Shown here: piece by piece, positions 1-11,016 of the stretch | How positions within the stretch are numbered: the first letter of the stretch is position 1 | Layout of the letters: each line of letters starts with the position of its first letter | Assembly: GCF_900188375.1 (NCBI RefSeq) | Contig: NZ_FZOO01000011.1 | Coordinates: 1 to 64,000, forward strand | Reading direction: 5' to 3' | From: Geodermatophilus pulveris | GTDB taxonomy: Bacteria > Actinomycetota > Actinomycetes > Mycobacteriales > Geodermatophilaceae | Length of the DNA: 64,000 nucleotides | The notes under the pieces: generated by a model | Databases searched by the model: none | Told to the model about the DNA's origin: nothing | The model's input: only the letters and a program-made list of their open reading frames with translations | Position numbers and translations under genes: made by a program

Positions 1-35
1 CATGGTCGAGCCTCGGCCCGTCGTCCGGCGTGACT

Positions 36-80
36 TGCGACATCAGTCCGGTATGTCGTGCGACATCTGTCCGGGATGTC
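36..80. repeat. two tandem 22-bp palindromic units at left edge
   Basis: Positions 36-57 and 59-80 carry two 22-base units that differ at only two positions (period 23). Each has an inner dyad; the second reads GACATC, seven bases, then GATGTC. Such tandem GACAT/ATGTC arrays resemble the terminal transposase-binding sites of actinobacterial IS481-type elements, but no transposase is in the window, so this could equally be a regulator-binding site for a gene to the left. The identity of the element is inference; the repeat itself is read directly. Confidence 0.5.
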
Positions 81-195
81 TTGAGCCAAGACACCGCCAC
101 CCCGACCACGGTCCGCCGTCCCTAGACTCGTGGGTCGACCCGGCGCCGCCCGGCGCCCGTCCCCGTCCGTCGATCGATCGAGGAGCACTGCCGCT

Positions 196-1692
196 GTGAA
201 GAGCACCATCGAGGAACTGGGCCCCACGCGGGTCCGGATGGCGATCGAGGTGCCGTGGGGGGACCTGGACCACGCCTTCGCCGAGGTCTACAAGGAGCTG
301 CGCAACCAGGTGCGCATCCCCGGCTTCCGCCCCGGCAAGGTGCCCAACCGGGTCATCGACACCCGCATCGGCCGCCCCGTGGTGCTCGAGCAGGTCGTCC
401 AGCACGCCATCCCGGAGGTCTACTCCGAGGTCGTGCGCGAGAACCAGGTGCGTGTGCTCGGCCAGCCCGACATCGAGGTGACCCGCCTCGACGACAACGA
501 CACCCTCGCCTTCACCGCGGAGGTCGAGGTCGCGCCCAAGGTCGAGCTGCCCCCGCTGGAGGACCTCGCGGTCACCGTCGACGACGTCGAGGTCACCGAC
601 GAGGAGATCGACCAGCAGATCTCGGTCATGCGCGAGCGCTTCGGCATGCTCACCGCCGTCGAGCGCGCCGCCCAGGACGGCGACTTCGTCTCCATCGACC
701 TCGAGGCCAAGCTCGACGGCGAGGTGCTCGAGGACGGCTCGACCACCGGGATGTCCTACGAGGTCGGCTCCGGCAACCTCATGGCCGGCCTGGACGACGC
801 CGTCCGCGGGCTGTCCGCCGACGGGTCCGCCACCTTCCGGACCGCGCTCCTGCAGGGCCCGAACGCCGGGGAGTCCGCCGACGTCACCGTCACGGTCCGC
901 TCGGTGAAGACCAAGGAGCTGCCGGAGCTGGACGACGAGTTCGCCTCCACCGCCAGCGAGTTCGACACCTTGGACGAGCTGCGGGACGACGTCCGCACCC
1001 GGCTGGCCCGCACCAAGGTGCTGCAGCAGGGCGCGCAGGCACGCGACAAGCTGGTCGAGCACCTGATCGCCACCGTCGAGGTGCCCATCCCGGAGAAGCT
1101 GGTCGAGCGCGAGATCGAGTGGCGCAACCAGGCCATGCAGAACGAGCTGCAGCAGGCCGGCATGGACTGGGACGGGTTCCTGCAGATGTCCGGCGTGGAG
1201 AGCCGCGAGGCCTACGAGGCTGACCAGCGCACGAACATCGAGCAGGCGGTGCGCACCCAGTTCATCCTGGACGCGATCGCCGACGCCCGTGAGGTCACCG
1301 TCGACAACGAGGACCTCTCCGCGCAGGTCATGGCCCAGGCCCAGCGCAACCGGATGAGCCCGGAGCAGTACGCCCAGCAGCTGCAGCAGGGCGGCAACAT
1401 CGCCGAGTTCGTCGCCGACGTCCGCCGCACCAAGACCCTCGCCCAGCTGCTCGAGCAGACCACCATCACCGACGCCTCCGGCAACGCCGTCGACCTGGAG
1501 GCGCTGCGCCCGCGCACGGTCCAGGCCCCGGCCGCCGAGGACGCCGGCACCCCGGGCGACGACGCCACCGGGGAGCCCGACCTCGGCGACGCCGAGCCCG
1601 AGGACGCGACCGAGGACGCCCTCGGCGGGGACGCCGGCGACCAGGCACCCGAGGTCGCCGGGCCCGCCGGCGGGGACACCGCCCGCGCCTGA
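196..1692 (+). CDS. tig: trigger factor, ribosome-associated chaperone and prolyl isomerase
   Basis: The 498-residue product has the trigger factor order: N-terminal ribosome-binding domain, with the signature region near residue 45 (GFRPGKVP), a central FKBP-type peptidyl-prolyl isomerase domain at about residues 150-245, and a helical C-terminal chaperone domain. It binds nascent chains at the ribosome exit. The last 60 or so residues are an acidic Ala/Gly/Asp/Glu tail, common in actinobacterial homologues. The GTG at 196 is chosen because GAGGAG lies about ten bases upstream and the family begins with a short MK-(S/T) segment. The gene is followed by a hairpin and by clpP1-clpP2-clpX, the usual actinobacterial order. 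Confidence 0.97.
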   Translation: MKSTIEELGPTRVRMAIEVPWGDLDHAFAEVYKELRNQVRIPGFRPGKVPNRVIDTRIGRPVVLEQVVQHAIPEVYSEVVRENQVRVLGQPDIEVTRLDDNDTLAFTAEVEVAPKVELPPLEDLAVTVDDVEVTDEEIDQQISVMRERFGMLTAVERAAQDGDFVSIDLEAKLDGEVLEDGSTTGMSYEVGSGNLMAGLDDAVRGLSADGSATFRTALLQGPNAGESADVTVTVRSVKTKELPELDDEFASTASEFDTLDELRDDVRTRLARTKVLQQGAQARDKLVEHLIATVEVPIPEKLVEREIEWRNQAMQNELQQAGMDWDGFLQMSGVESREAYEADQRTNIEQAVRTQFILDAIADAREVTVDNEDLSAQVMAQAQRNRMSPEQYAQQLQQGGNIAEFVADVRRTKTLAQLLEQTTITDASGNAVDLEALRPRTVQAPAAEDAGTPGDDATGEPDLGDAEPEDATEDALGGDAGDQAPEVAGPAGGDTARA

Positions 1693-1711
1693 GCAGCCGC
1701 CCGCCGGCACC

Positions 1712-1751
1712 GACGCCGTCCCGCCCCGGACCCCCGGGGAGGGGCGGCGTC
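1712..1751 (+). terminator. hairpin downstream of tig
   Basis: A GC-rich inverted repeat with outer arms GACGCC/GGCGTC and inner arms CGCCCC/GGGGCG begins 20 bases after the tig stop. There is no T-tract, as is usual for actinobacterial terminators. It separates tig from clpP1, whose likely -10 (TAGGGT) lies near 1827. Confidence 0.6.
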
Positions 1752-1948
1752 GCCCGTCCCGGGGGGCCCCGCTGCGCCGTCGGCGAACACCCCCCGCGCC
1801 GGGACTGCCCCCTCCTGCCCGCGCGTTAGGGTCGACGCAGACCCAGGTCGGCCCCGGGACACCGCGTCCCAGCGACGCCCCCGGTCCGGCACCACCGCCC
1901 GCCCAGCGAGACCGACTGCCCGACAGTCCAACGGAGGTCACCGCACCC

Positions 1949-2584
1949 GTGAGCACCAACCCGAACCAGGTGAGCGCGCCGCTCATGCGTGGCGCTGCCG
2001 GGGGGATGAACCTCGGCGACTCGGTCTACGAGCGCCTGCTGCGCGAGCGCATCATCTTCCTGGGCACCCAGGTCGACGACGTCATCGCCAACCAGCTCGC
2101 CGCCCAGATGCTGCTGCTGTCCGCCGAGGACCCCAAGCGCGACATCCACCTGTACATCAACTCGCCCGGCGGCTCGGTCAGCGCCGGCATGGCCATCTAC
2201 GACACGATGCAGTTCATCGACTGCGACGTGGCCACCTACGGCATGGGCCTGGCCGCCTCGATGGGCCAGTTCCTGCTCACCGCCGGCACCAGCGGCAAGC
2301 GCTACGCCCTGCCGCACGCGCGGATCATGATGCACCAGCCCTCGGCCGGCGTCGGCGGCACCGCGGCCGACATCGCCATCCAGGCCGACCTGTTCCGGCG
2401 CACGAAGCGCGAGCTCAACGAGCTGCAGTCCTTCCACACCGGGCAGAGCATCGAGCAGATCGAGAAGGACTCCGACCGCGACCGCTGGTTCACCGCGCAG
2501 GAGGCCCTCGAGTACGGGTTCGTCGACCACGTGGTGAGCAAGGCGGCCATGACCGACAGCACCAACCCGGTCACCGACAACTGA
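1949..2584 (+). CDS. clpP1: ATP-dependent Clp protease proteolytic subunit 1
   Basis: The 211-residue serine protease subunit has the ClpP triad: Ser104 in the AASMGQF motif, His129 in MMHQPSAG and Asp178 in the DSDRD motif, with the spacing 25 and 49 found in E. coli ClpP. The extended N-terminus fits actinobacterial ClpP1. ACGGAGGT lies about ten bases before the GTG start. It is followed after 18 bases by clpP2; in actinobacteria the two subunits form a mixed tetradecamer that works with ClpX or ClpC1. Confidence 0.97.
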   Translation: MSTNPNQVSAPLMRGAAGGMNLGDSVYERLLRERIIFLGTQVDDVIANQLAAQMLLLSAEDPKRDIHLYINSPGGSVSAGMAIYDTMQFIDCDVATYGMGLAASMGQFLLTAGTSGKRYALPHARIMMHQPSAGVGGTAADIAIQADLFRRTKRELNELQSFHTGQSIEQIEKDSDRDRWFTAQEALEYGFVDHVVSKAAMTDSTNPVTDN

Positions 2585-2602
2585 CGGTTCGGAGGAACTG
2601 AC

Positions 2603-3229
2603 GTGAGCTTCGAGATGCCCTCCAGCCGTTACATCCTGCCCTCCTTCGTGGAGCGCACGAGCTACGGCATGAAGGAGTCCAACCCCTACAACAAGCTCTT
2701 CGAGGAGCGCATCATCTTCCTCGGGGTGCAGATCGACGACGCGTCGGCCAACGACGTGATGGCCCAGCTCATCACGCTGGAGTCCGCCGACCCGGACCGC
2801 GACATCACCATCTACATCAACTCCCCGGGTGGCTCCTTCACCTCGCTGATGGCCATCTACGACACGATGATGTTCGTCCGGCCCGACATCCAGACCGTCT
2901 GCATGGGCCAGGCCGCCTCGGCCGCCGCCGTCCTGCTGGCCGCCGGCACCCCCGGCAAGCGGCTGGCGCTGCCGTACTCCCGCGTGCTCATCCACCAGCC
3001 CTCCGGTGAGGCCGGCGGGCAGGTCTCGGACCTGGAGATCCACGCAGCGGAGATCCAGCGGGTGCGCTCGCAGATGGAGGACATCCTGGCCCGGCACACC
3101 GGCCGGACCGCCGAGCAGGTCCGCGCCGACATCGACCGGGACAAGATCCTGACCGCCGAGGAGGCCAAGGCCTACGGGATCGTCGACCAGGTCATCCAGA
3201 GCCGGAAGCTGAACGCGCTCCCGGGCTGA
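2603..3229 (+). CDS. clpP2: ATP-dependent Clp protease proteolytic subunit 2
   Basis: The 208-residue ClpP paralogue has Ser106 (GQAASAAAV), His131 (LIHQPSG) and Asp180 (DIDRD). A strong GGAGGAA Shine-Dalgarno precedes the GTG start. It lies 18 bases after clpP1, so the two are expected to be cotranscribed and to assemble into one hetero-oligomeric protease. The Ala-rich active-site loop ([11 protein letters not shown]) differs from clpP1, consistent with separate substrate preferences; that last point is inference from the family. Confidence 0.97.
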   Translation: MSFEMPSSRYILPSFVERTSYGMKESNPYNKLFEERIIFLGVQIDDASANDVMAQLITLESADPDRDITIYINSPGGSFTSLMAIYDTMMFVRPDIQTVCMGQAASAAAVLLAAGTPGKRLALPYSRVLIHQPSGEAGGQVSDLEIHAAEIQRVRSQMEDILARHTGRTAEQVRADIDRDKILTAEEAKAYGIVDQVIQSRKLNALPG

Positions 3230-3241
3230 CCCTCCGCATCG

Positions 3242-3281
3242 GGACGGGTCGAGTGCGCGCGTGTCGGGCGCTCGACCCGTA
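3242..3281 (+). terminator. hairpin after clpP2
   Basis: The arms GACGGGTCGAG and CTCGACCCGT form a hairpin about 12 bases after the clpP2 stop. The remaining 220 bases up to clpX hold no convincing gene; a promoter for clpX is expected there but no operator was recognised. Confidence 0.55.
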
Positions 3282-3508
3282 CCGTCGGAGGACGCGGGGT
3301 GCACCACTGTCGGCGCCGCACCCGCCGGGCGAGTCATCACCCGGCGGGGTCGGTACCGGGAGGTACGGTCGGCGAGCGTTCGACCCCGGCCCCGTCGCCG
3401 GGAGGAGGGCCTCGCCGAGAGCGGGGCCGAGCACGGGACACCAGCACCAGTTCACAGGCAGGCACCTGATCCGGGAGCCTGGAATCCCCCCGAGGTGGAG
3501 GTCAGCAG

Positions 3509-4780
3509 GTGGCACGAATCGGTGAGAGCGGTGACCTGCTCAAGTGCTCGTTCTGCGGGAAGAGCCAGAAGCAGGTCAAGAAGCTCATCGCTGGCCCCGG
3601 GGTCTACATCTGCGACGAGTGCATCGACCTCTGCAACGAGATCATCGAGGAGGAGCTCTCGGAGTCGTCGGACCTCAAGTTCGACGAGCTGCCGAAGCCC
3701 AAGGAGATCCACGACTTCCTCGAGCAGTACGTCATCGGGCAGGACAAGGCCAAGCGGGCCCTGTCGGTCGCGGTCTACAACCACTACAAGCGGGTGCAGG
3801 CCGGCGGCGCGGGCGGCCGCGACGACTCCGTCGAGCTGGCCAAGTCCAACATCCTGCTGATGGGCCCGACCGGCTGCGGCAAGACCCACCTCGCGCAGAC
3901 CCTGGCCCGGATGCTCAACGTCCCCTTCGCCATCGCCGACGCGACCGCGCTCACCGAGGCCGGCTACGTCGGTGAGGACGTCGAGAACATCCTGCTCAAG
4001 CTGATCCAGGCCGCCGACTACGACGTCAAGCGGGCCGAGACCGGGATCATCTACATCGACGAGGTCGACAAGATCGCCCGCAAGAGCGAGAACCCGTCGA
4101 TCACCCGCGACGTCTCCGGCGAGGGCGTGCAGCAGGCGCTGCTGAAGATCCTCGAGGGGACGACGGCCTCGGTGCCCCCGCAGGGCGGCCGCAAGCACCC
4201 GCACCAGGAGTTCATCCAGATCGACACGACGAACGTGCTGTTCATCGTGGGCGGCGCCTTCGCCGGGCTGGAGAAGATCATCGAGCAGCGGGCCGGCAAG
4301 CAGGGCATCGGCTTCGGCTCGGAGGTCCGCTCCAAGAAGGAGATGGACGAGGCCAACACCTTCGCCGAGGTCATGCCCGAGGACCTGCTGAAGTTCGGCA
4401 TGATCCCGGAGTTCATCGGCCGGCTGCCGGTCATCACCAGCGTCGAGAAGCTCGACCGCGACGCGCTGATGAACATCCTCACCGAGCCGAAGAACGCCCT
4501 GGTGCGCCAGTACCGGCGGCTGTTCGAGCTCGACGGGGTGGAGCTGGAGTTCACCGACGACGCGCTGGAGTCGATCGCCGACCAGGCCATCCTCCGCGGC
4601 ACCGGCGCCCGCGGCCTCCGCGCGATCATGGAGGAGGTGCTGCAGTCGGTGATGTACGACGTCCCCAGCCGCGACGACGTCGCCTCCGTGGTGATCACCC
4701 GGGAGGTCGTGCTGGAGCACGTCAACCCGACGATCGTGCCCCGCAAGCCCAGCCGCGCCCCCCGCGAGAAGTCGGCCTAG
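3509..4780 (+). CDS. clpX: ATP-dependent Clp protease ATP-binding subunit ClpX
   Basis: The 423-residue AAA+ unfoldase starts with a zinc-binding domain (Cys13, Cys16, Cys35, Cys38), followed by Walker A GPTGCGKT near residue 119, Walker [10 protein letters not shown] near residue 181 and the sensor and substrate-binding loops ([17 protein letters not shown]). It delivers substrates to ClpP1P2. The GTG start has GGAGGT 5' to it. The gene ends in TAG, which matters because this organism carries a tRNA predicted to read UAG. Confidence 0.97.
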   Translation: MARIGESGDLLKCSFCGKSQKQVKKLIAGPGVYICDECIDLCNEIIEEELSESSDLKFDELPKPKEIHDFLEQYVIGQDKAKRALSVAVYNHYKRVQAGGAGGRDDSVELAKSNILLMGPTGCGKTHLAQTLARMLNVPFAIADATALTEAGYVGEDVENILLKLIQAADYDVKRAETGIIYIDEVDKIARKSENPSITRDVSGEGVQQALLKILEGTTASVPPQGGRKHPHQEFIQIDTTNVLFIVGGAFAGLEKIIEQRAGKQGIGFGSEVRSKKEMDEANTFAEVMPEDLLKFGMIPEFIGRLPVITSVEKLDRDALMNILTEPKNALVRQYRRLFELDGVELEFTDDALESIADQAILRGTGARGLRAIMEEVLQSVMYDVPSRDDVASVVITREVVLEHVNPTIVPRKPSRAPREKSA

Positions 4781-4798
4781 CAGGCCGACCCCGCGCTG

Positions 4799-4835
4799 AG
4801 CGAGCCCGTCCCCGACCACCGGGGGCGGGCTCGCT
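4799..4835 (+). terminator. terminator of clpX
   Basis: The perfect arms AGCGAGCCCG and CGGGCTCGCT with a GC-rich loop start 19 bases after the clpX stop codon. Confidence 0.75.
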
Positions 4836-4853
4836 GTCGTCCGGGGCGGGAGC

Positions 4854-4902
4854 GTGTGCGCCGGGGCCCCGTTCCACCGTCGCGAGTGGGGCCCGGGCGC
4901 AC
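4854..4902. repeat. long GC palindrome, copy 1 of a shared hairpin
   Basis: The arms GTGCGCCGGGGCCCC and GGGGCCCGGGCGCAC form a long imperfect palindrome. Almost the same arm sequence recurs in the hairpin after rne at 22289-22335. It may be a second terminator or a small dispersed palindromic repeat. A single CCGTCCACAG motif follows at 4929-4938, close to the next gene. Confidence 0.45.
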
Positions 4903-4987
4903 TCCGTCGCTGTCCACCGCGCCGGCCGCCGTCCACAGACCCGCCGACGGCGACTCCCGCGGCCCCGGCCGTGCCGAGGCTCGGCGC

Positions 4988-5908
4988 ATGACCCACGACC
5001 CTGCTGCCCTCCTCGGCCCGGACGGGTGGGCCACCTGGGAGGCGCTCACCGCCCGCGTCGGGCGCGGGACCGTCACCCGCCTCGTCCGCTCGGGGCGGGT
5101 GGTCCGCCTCCAGCCCGGCGTCTACGCGCTGCCGGGCCCGGCCCGCGACTGGCGGCTCCGGATGGAGGCCGCGGTGCACGCCTGCGACGGCGTGGTCAGC
5201 CACCGGTCCGCCCTGGCGCTGTGGGGGCTCGCCCCGCCCGGTGGTTCGGTGCACCTGACGGTGGCGTGCACGCGGAGCGGCCGGGGCACCGCGGGCGTCG
5301 TCCTGCACCGCACGCGGCACCTCGACGACAGCACCCGGCGGGTCGACGGTCTGCCGGTGTCCTGCCCGGAGCGGGCCATCGTCGACGCCTGGGGCTCCCC
5401 GGCGGGCCTGAGCCGCGCCGACGTGCGGGCGGCCGCCATCGACGCCGTCCGACGGAGGCTGTGCGGGCCGCGCGAGCTGTGCCGGGAGGTCGAGCGCCGG
5501 CCGTGCCTGCCCGGGCGGGCCGAGCTGGTGGACCTGGTCCGGCTGCTGGCGGAGGGGTGCCGCAGCGAGCTGGAGATCTGGGGCTGCCTGAGGGTGCTGC
5601 GCGGGCCGGGCATGCCACGGTTCACCCAGCAGCGCCGGATCGAGGTGGCGGGGGAGACGTTCCTCCTGGACGCCGCCTACGACGAGGTGCAGCTCGCGGT
5701 CGAGATGGACGGCGCGGCCTGGCACGGCTCCCGGGCGCAGCGCGAGCAGGACATCCGGCGGGACGCGCTGGTGGCGACGGTCGGGTGGCAGACCCTGCGG
5801 TTCGGCTTCCGCCGGATGACCACCGAACCGCAGCGCTGCCGCGCGGAGGTCCTCGCCGTCCACACCGCCCGCCGGCGCCTGTTCGCCGCCGCCGAGCGTG
5901 GGCGCTGA
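4988..5908 (+). CDS. AbiEi-type antitoxin-domain / DUF559 nuclease-fold protein
   Basis: The 306-residue product has an N-terminal winged-helix-like segment (residues 8-45, ending VVRLQPGVYAL) typical of the AbiEi antitoxin domain family. A C-terminal DUF559 region follows (from about 215), with the endonuclease-like pattern VEMDG..WH....Q..DI.RDALV...GWQTLRF. DUF559 has a Vsr-like PD-(D/E)XK fold. Such proteins are common as stand-alone genes in actinobacteria and their role is unproven. No toxin partner is adjacent, so a toxin-antitoxin role is not supported. The ATG at 4988 begins the conserved region; an open frame extends farther upstream but through the palindrome. Confidence 0.75.
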   Translation: MTHDPAALLGPDGWATWEALTARVGRGTVTRLVRSGRVVRLQPGVYALPGPARDWRLRMEAAVHACDGVVSHRSALALWGLAPPGGSVHLTVACTRSGRGTAGVVLHRTRHLDDSTRRVDGLPVSCPERAIVDAWGSPAGLSRADVRAAAIDAVRRRLCGPRELCREVERRPCLPGRAELVDLVRLLAEGCRSELEIWGCLRVLRGPGMPRFTQQRRIEVAGETFLLDAAYDEVQLAVEMDGAAWHGSRAQREQDIRRDALVATVGWQTLRFGFRRMTTEPQRCRAEVLAVHTARRRLFAAAERGR

Positions 5909-6023
5909 CGCCCCCGTTCCCACCACCGGACGGGGCGACGGCGCACACCCTCGCGCGGGGAGGCCCGCCCAGAGCCGGTGTCGTGCGCGGCGCGGCCGGC
6001 GATCCGCTGGCACCCTCGGCGGG

Positions 6024-6956
6024 GTGCGCGCCCTCACCGCCCTGCCCGACGCCGCGCGCGCCGCCTTCCGCAGCCGCGTCTCCGGTGACCCGACCGGCGC
6101 GCCCGACTGGGTCCGGGACATCGCCCGCGTCGGCACCGGGCCGGGCTGGTTCGAGCCGGACGGCGTGGTGTGGCGGGTGCACGGCGACCTGTCCACGCTG
6201 GTCGGGGGAGTGGCCGCGCTGCTCGGCCAGGCCGCGCACCCGCTGGCCCTGGCCGGGGTGCAGCGGCACTCGGCCTACCGCGAGGACCCGTGGAAGCGGC
6301 TGGCCGGCACCGCCCGCTGGCTGGTGGTGAGCACCTTCGGCTCCGCCGAGCTGGCCGAGCGGGAGGCCGCCCGGGTGCGCGACATGCACGACAGCGTCCG
6401 CGGCCGGGTCGCCGGCCGCCCCTACTCCGCGTCGGACCCGGTGCTGCTGCGCTGGGTGCACCTGGCCTTCACCGACGCGTTCCTCGCCGCCCAGCAGGCC
6501 GTCGGCCGCGACCTCACCGCCCGCTTCGGCCGCGGCTGGCCGGACGTCTACGTCGCCGAGTGGGCCCGCAGCGCGCACGCCCTCGGCGCAACCGACCTCC
6601 CGGGCAGCGCGGCCGAGCTGGCCGAGGCCCTGGCCGCGCACCGCCCCGAGCTGGCCCCCGTGCCGGAGTCGCTGCGGGACTTCCTCGCCGCACCGCCGGG
6701 CCTGAGCCCGCCCGAGCGGGTGTTCTACCGGGGCCTGTCCGGTGCCGCGGCGCACCTGGTCTCCCCGGCGGTCGCGCCGTGCGCCGGCGTCCCCGGCCGC
6801 GGCAGCGGCGGGACCGGCCGGATCACCGCGGCCCGGCTGCAGCTGCGCACCCTGCAGCTGGCCCTCGGCGGCCACAGCCCCTCCGAGGAGGCGGCGCGCT
6901 GGCGGCTGGGGCTCGGACCGGCGCCGGCCTGGGCGGCCACCGGAACCGCGGCCTGA
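6024..6956 (+). CDS. oxygenase MpaB family protein (DUF2236)
   Basis: The 310-residue product matches the DUF2236/MpaB family: an N-terminal W-rich helix region, the conserved QAAHPLALAGVQRHS segment (residues about 72-86, with the presumed haem-ligand His), then Y.EDPWKRL and the WVHLAFTDAFL helix. The fungal MpaB enzyme cleaves a terpenoid double bond; bacterial members, related to latex-clearing proteins, mostly have unknown substrates. The GTG at 6024 has no Shine-Dalgarno, and CACCCT sits seven bases upstream, so a leaderless start is likely. It converges with valS. Confidence 0.75.
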   Translation: MRALTALPDAARAAFRSRVSGDPTGAPDWVRDIARVGTGPGWFEPDGVVWRVHGDLSTLVGGVAALLGQAAHPLALAGVQRHSAYREDPWKRLAGTARWLVVSTFGSAELAEREAARVRDMHDSVRGRVAGRPYSASDPVLLRWVHLAFTDAFLAAQQAVGRDLTARFGRGWPDVYVAEWARSAHALGATDLPGSAAELAEALAAHRPELAPVPESLRDFLAAPPGLSPPERVFYRGLSGAAAHLVSPAVAPCAGVPGRGSGGTGRITAARLQLRTLQLALGGHSPSEEAARWRLGLGPAPAWAATGTAA

Positions 6957-6962
6957 GGCGGG

Positions 6963-9545
6963 TCAGGCCCCCGCGGGCGCCAGCACCACGTCCACCGTCA
7001 GCGGGCCGTCCCCGGCGGCCACGGTCAGCGACGCGATCCGGCCGGCGTCCACCAGGTCGCCGCGGGCGGCCTCCAGCAGCGGCACCTGACCGGCCGGCGC
7101 GGTCACCGTCGCGGACTCCACATCCGCGCGCATCGACACCTTGGCGTCGGACTTCGCCTTGCGCACCCCGCCCAGCGCGGCGGCCACCAGCGGCAGCACC
7201 GCCGGGTCCCCACCCGCGGGCAGCTCGCCGGCGGCCGGCCACGGGGCACGGTGCACCGAGCCGGCCTGCCACCAGGACCAGACCTCCTCGGTGACGAACG
7301 GCAGCACCGGGGCGAACAGCCGCAGCTGCACCGACAGCGCCAGCGCCAGCGCAGCCCGGGCGGACTCCGCGGCCGACCCGGTCCCGTAGGCGCGGGACTT
7401 CACCAGCTCCACGTGGTCGTCGCAGAACGACCAGAAGAACGCCTCGGTGACCTCCAGCGCGCGGGTGTAGTTGTGGGCCTCCATCGCCGCGGTCGCCTCG
7501 TCGACGACGCCGGCCAGCCCGGCCAGCAGCGAGAGGTCCACCGGCTCGGTCACCGCGTCCGCCGACGCCGAGGCCGACGCCCCCAGCCCCAGCACGAACT
7601 TGCCCACGTTGAGGATCTTGATGGCCAGCCGGCGGCCGACCTTCATCTGCGCCTCGTCGAAGGGGGAGTCCGCGCCCGGCCGGGCGCCAGCGGCCCGCCA
7701 GCGCACCGCGTCGGTGCCGTAGCGCTCCAGCACGTCGATCGGGGTGACCACGTTGCCCTTGGACTTCGACATCTTCTTGCGGTCGGGGTCGACGACGAAG
7801 CCGGAGATGGTGGCGTGCGTCCAGGGCACCGTGCCGTGCTCGAAGTGCGAGCGGACGACGGTGGAGAACAGCCAGGTGCGGATGATGTCGTGCGCCTGCG
7901 GGCGCTGGTCCATCGGGAAGACGTGCGCGAACAGCTCCGGGTCGGTGTCCCAGCCGCAGGCCACCTGCGGCGACAGCGACGACGTGGCCCAGGTGTCCAT
8001 GACGTCGGGGTCGGCGGCGAACCCACCCGGCTTGCCGCGCTGGTCCTCGGTGTAGCCCTCCGGCACGTCGGACGACGGGTCGACCGGCAGCGCCGACTCC
8101 GGCGCCAGCAGGGGCTCGTCGAACACCGGCTCGCCGGCGTCGTCGAGGGCGTACCAGACCGGGAACGGGACGCCGAAGAACCGCTGCCGGCTGATCAGCC
8201 AGTCGCCGTTGAGGCCCTCGACCCAGTTCTCGTAGCGGTGCCGCATGTGCTCGGGCACCCAGCGGATCTCCCGGCCCCGGGCGAGCAGCGCCTCCCGCAG
8301 GTCGGCGTCCCGGCCGCCGTTGCGGATGTACCACTGCCGGGTGGTGACGATCTCCAGCGGCCGCTCGCCCTTCTCGAAGAACTTCACCGGGTGCGTGATC
8401 GGCCGCGGCTCGCCGTCGAGGTCACCGGACTCGCGCAGCAGCTCCACCATGCGGGCCTGCGCGCTGAACACGGTCTTGCCGGCCAGCTCGGCGTAGGGCG
8501 CCGCCGGGACGCCCGGCGGCGGCTCGGGCAGCAGCCGGCCGTCCCAGCCGACGACCGCGCGGGTGGGCAGCTGCAGCTCCCGCCACCAGGTGACGTCGTT
8601 GAGGTCGCCGAAGGTGCAGATCATCGCGATGCCCGAGCCCTTGTCCGGCTCGGCGAGGCGGTGGGCCACCACGGGCACCTCGACGCCGAACACCGGCGTC
8701 CGCACCGTGGAGCCGAACAGTGGCCGGTACCGCTCGTCGTCGGGGTGCGCGACCAGCGCGACGCAGGCGGGCAGCAGCTCCGGGCGGGTGGTCTCGATGA
8801 ACACCGGGCCGTCGGGGGAGGAGAAGGCGATCCGGTGGTAGGCGCCGGGGCGCTCGCGGTCCTCCAGCTCGGCCTGCGCGACCGCCGTCCGGAAGGTGAC
8901 GTCCCACAGCGTCGGCGCCTCCTGTGCGTAGGCCTCGCCGCGGGCCAGGTTGTGCAGGAAGGCGCGCTGCGCGGTCGCGCGGGAGGTCTCGGAGATCGTC
9001 CGGTACACGTTGGTCCAGTCCACCGACAGCCCGACGCGGCGCCACAGCTCGGCGAAGGCCTCCTCGTCCTCCGCCGTCAGCTGCTCGCACAGCTCGACGA
9101 AGTTGCGCCGGGACACCGGCACCTGCTCCTTGCCCGGCTTCGCGGGCGGGGCGAAGCCGTCGTCGTAGGGGAGCGAGGGATCGCAGCGCACGCCGTAGTA
9201 GTTCTGCACCCGCCGCTCGGTGGGCAGGCCGTTGTCGTCCCAGCCCATCGGGTAGAAGACGTGCCGGCCGCGCATCCGCTGGTAGCGGGCGACGATGTCG
9301 GTGTGCGTGTAGCTGAACACGTGCCCGACGTGCAGCGAGCCGCTGGCCGTCGGCGGCGGGGTGTCGATCGACCAGGTCTGCTCGCGCGGGGCGGCCAGCG
9401 CGGCCGCGCGGTCGAAGGCGTAGGTGCCGTCGGCCGCCCAGCGGGCGGTCCACCGCTCCTCGAGCCCGTCCAGCGACGGCTTGTCCGGTACGCCGGCCGA
9501 CGCTCCCGGCGCAGCGGTGTCCGGGGTCGTGGTGTCGGCAGCCAT
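6963..9545 (-). CDS. valS: valyl-tRNA synthetase
   Basis: The 860-residue class I synthetase has the HIGH-type motif HVGH near residue 60, the KMSKS motif (KKMSKSKGN) in the second half and an anticodon-binding C-terminal region. The [19 protein letters not shown] block is typical of the second ValS type found in many actinobacteria. It charges tRNA-Val. On the reverse strand TAGACT ends seven bases before the ATG (9553-9558), without Shine-Dalgarno, indicating leaderless transcription. It is divergent from folC with only 42 bases between start codons. Confidence 0.97.
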   Translation of the reverse strand: MAADTTTPDTAAPGASAGVPDKPSLDGLEERWTARWAADGTYAFDRAAALAAPREQTWSIDTPPPTASGSLHVGHVFSYTHTDIVARYQRMRGRHVFYPMGWDDNGLPTERRVQNYYGVRCDPSLPYDDGFAPPAKPGKEQVPVSRRNFVELCEQLTAEDEEAFAELWRRVGLSVDWTNVYRTISETSRATAQRAFLHNLARGEAYAQEAPTLWDVTFRTAVAQAELEDRERPGAYHRIAFSSPDGPVFIETTRPELLPACVALVAHPDDERYRPLFGSTVRTPVFGVEVPVVAHRLAEPDKGSGIAMICTFGDLNDVTWWRELQLPTRAVVGWDGRLLPEPPPGVPAAPYAELAGKTVFSAQARMVELLRESGDLDGEPRPITHPVKFFEKGERPLEIVTTRQWYIRNGGRDADLREALLARGREIRWVPEHMRHRYENWVEGLNGDWLISRQRFFGVPFPVWYALDDAGEPVFDEPLLAPESALPVDPSSDVPEGYTEDQRGKPGGFAADPDVMDTWATSSLSPQVACGWDTDPELFAHVFPMDQRPQAHDIIRTWLFSTVVRSHFEHGTVPWTHATISGFVVDPDRKKMSKSKGNVVTPIDVLERYGTDAVRWRAAGARPGADSPFDEAQMKVGRRLAIKILNVGKFVLGLGASASASADAVTEPVDLSLLAGLAGVVDEATAAMEAHNYTRALEVTEAFFWSFCDDHVELVKSRAYGTGSAAESARAALALALSVQLRLFAPVLPFVTEEVWSWWQAGSVHRAPWPAAGELPAGGDPAVLPLVAAALGGVRKAKSDAKVSMRADVESATVTAPAGQVPLLEAARGDLVDAGRIASLTVAAGDGPLTVDVVLAPAGA

Positions 9546-9587
9546 GGGGGTCAGTCTAGGAAGTCGGCGGCTGGCATCCTGGGCAGG

Positions 9588-10943
9588 ATGAGGAGCACCG
9601 GGACCGCCGACCTCGCCCGCGTCGAGGGCGAGCTGCTGGCCCGCTGGCCGGAGACCCGCCTGGAGCCCTCGCTCGGCCGGATCGCCGCCCTGGTGGACCT
9701 GCTCGGCTCCCCGCACCGGGCCTACCCCGTCGTCCAGGTGGCCGGCACCAACGGCAAGACGACGACGGCGCGGATGGTCGACGAGCTGCTGCGCGGCTTC
9801 GGCCTGCGGGTGGGCCGCTTCACCAGCCCGCACCTGCAGTCGGTGCGCGAGCGGATCGTGCTCGACGGCGAGCCGGTCAGCCCCGAGCGCTTCGTGGAGA
9901 CCCACGACGACGTCGCGCCCTACGTGCGGATGGTCGACGCCGCTGGCGGGCACCCGATGAGCTTCTTCGAGGTCATGGTGGGCATGGCCTACGCCACCTT
10001 CGCCGAGGCCCCGGTCGACGTCGCCGTCGTCGAGGTGGGCATGGGCGGCACCTGGGACGCCACCACCGTCGTCGACGCCCGCGTCGCCGTCGTCACCCCC
10101 GTGGCGCTGGACCACGCCGAGTACCTCGGCCCGGACGTCGGCACCATCGCCGGGGAGAAGGCCGGGGTGATCAAGCGCGACGCCGTCGCGGTGCTGGCCC
10201 GCCAGCAGCCCGCGGCGCTGGACGCGCTGGTCCGCCGGGCCGTCGAGGTGGAGGCGGTGGTCGCCCGGGAGGGCACCGAGTTCGGGGTGCTGGAGCGGCG
10301 GGTCGCCGTGGGCGGGCAGCAGGTGCGGCTGCAGGGCCTGGGCGGGGAGTACGCGGAGGTGTTCCTGCCGCTGTTCGGCGCCCACCAGGCGCAGAACGCC
10401 GCGACCGCGCTGGCCGCCGTCGAGGCGTTCCTCGGCGCGGGCGCGGGCACCGGGCCGATCGACCAGGAGACCGTGCGCGCCGCGTTCGCCGCCGTCCGGT
10501 CGCCGGGCCGCCTGGAGCGGGTGCGCACCAGCCCGACGGTGCTGGTGGACGCCGCGCACAACCCCGCCGGCATGGCCGCGACGGTCGAGGCGGTCCGCGA
10601 GTCCTTCGACTTCACCCGGCTGGTCGGGGTGGTCGGCGTGGTCCACGGCAAGGACGTCGAGGGGATGCTGCGCGAGCTGGAGGGCGTCTGCGCCGAGCTG
10701 GTGGTCACCCAGAACGCCTCGCCGCGGGCGATGCCGGCCGACGAGCTGGGCGCGCTGGCCGTCGACGTCTTCGGCGCCGGCCGGGTCAGCGTCTCCCCGC
10801 GGCTGCCCGAGGCCCTCAGCGAGGCGATCGAGCTGGCCGAGGCCGGCCCGGACGACGCCCTCGGCGGCTCCGGCGTGCTGGTCACCGGCAGCGTCGTCAC
10901 CGCCGGCGAGGCCCGCACGATCCTCGGCCGGAGCCAGGCGTGA
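9588..10943 (+). CDS. folC: folylpolyglutamate synthase / dihydrofolate synthase
   Basis: The 451-residue Mur-ligase-family enzyme has the P-loop GTNGKTTT near residue 49, the HYLG-related region HAEYLG after the FFEVMV block, and the C-terminal DAAHNPAGM motif near residue 325. It adds glutamate to folates. The ATG at 9588 follows CATCCT by seven bases and lacks a clear Shine-Dalgarno. The neighbours DUF4233 and ndk downstream are the conserved actinobacterial context. Confidence 0.95.
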   Translation: MRSTGTADLARVEGELLARWPETRLEPSLGRIAALVDLLGSPHRAYPVVQVAGTNGKTTTARMVDELLRGFGLRVGRFTSPHLQSVRERIVLDGEPVSPERFVETHDDVAPYVRMVDAAGGHPMSFFEVMVGMAYATFAEAPVDVAVVEVGMGGTWDATTVVDARVAVVTPVALDHAEYLGPDVGTIAGEKAGVIKRDAVAVLARQQPAALDALVRRAVEVEAVVAREGTEFGVLERRVAVGGQQVRLQGLGGEYAEVFLPLFGAHQAQNAATALAAVEAFLGAGAGTGPIDQETVRAAFAAVRSPGRLERVRTSPTVLVDAAHNPAGMAATVEAVRESFDFTRLVGVVGVVHGKDVEGMLRELEGVCAELVVTQNASPRAMPADELGALAVDVFGAGRVSVSPRLPEALSEAIELAEAGPDDALGGSGVLVTGSVVTAGEARTILGRSQA

Positions 10944-11016
10944 CCGAGCTCGCGAGGTCACGCATGGGTGGAGCACCGCGCGGCACGGCGTCGACGAGCG
11001 CCAGCGAGGAGACGCC

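Noticed and set aside
43-1986. A 647-codon reverse open frame opposite tig
   Set aside because: Low-complexity shadow frame typical of high third-position GC; tig is unambiguous on the forward strand.
4988-5908. A type IV toxin-antitoxin system
   Set aside because: The AbiEi-like N-domain is present but no AbiEii-type toxin gene is next to it; such stand-alone proteins are common in actinobacteria.
3452-6196. A 914-codon reverse open frame opposite clpX and the DUF559 gene
   Set aside because: It spans two forward genes and their intergenic region, with no recognisable domain.
7251-9590. Long forward open frame opposite valS leading into folC
   Set aside because: valS on the reverse strand is complete with both catalytic motifs; only the part from the ATG at 9588 is real (folC).
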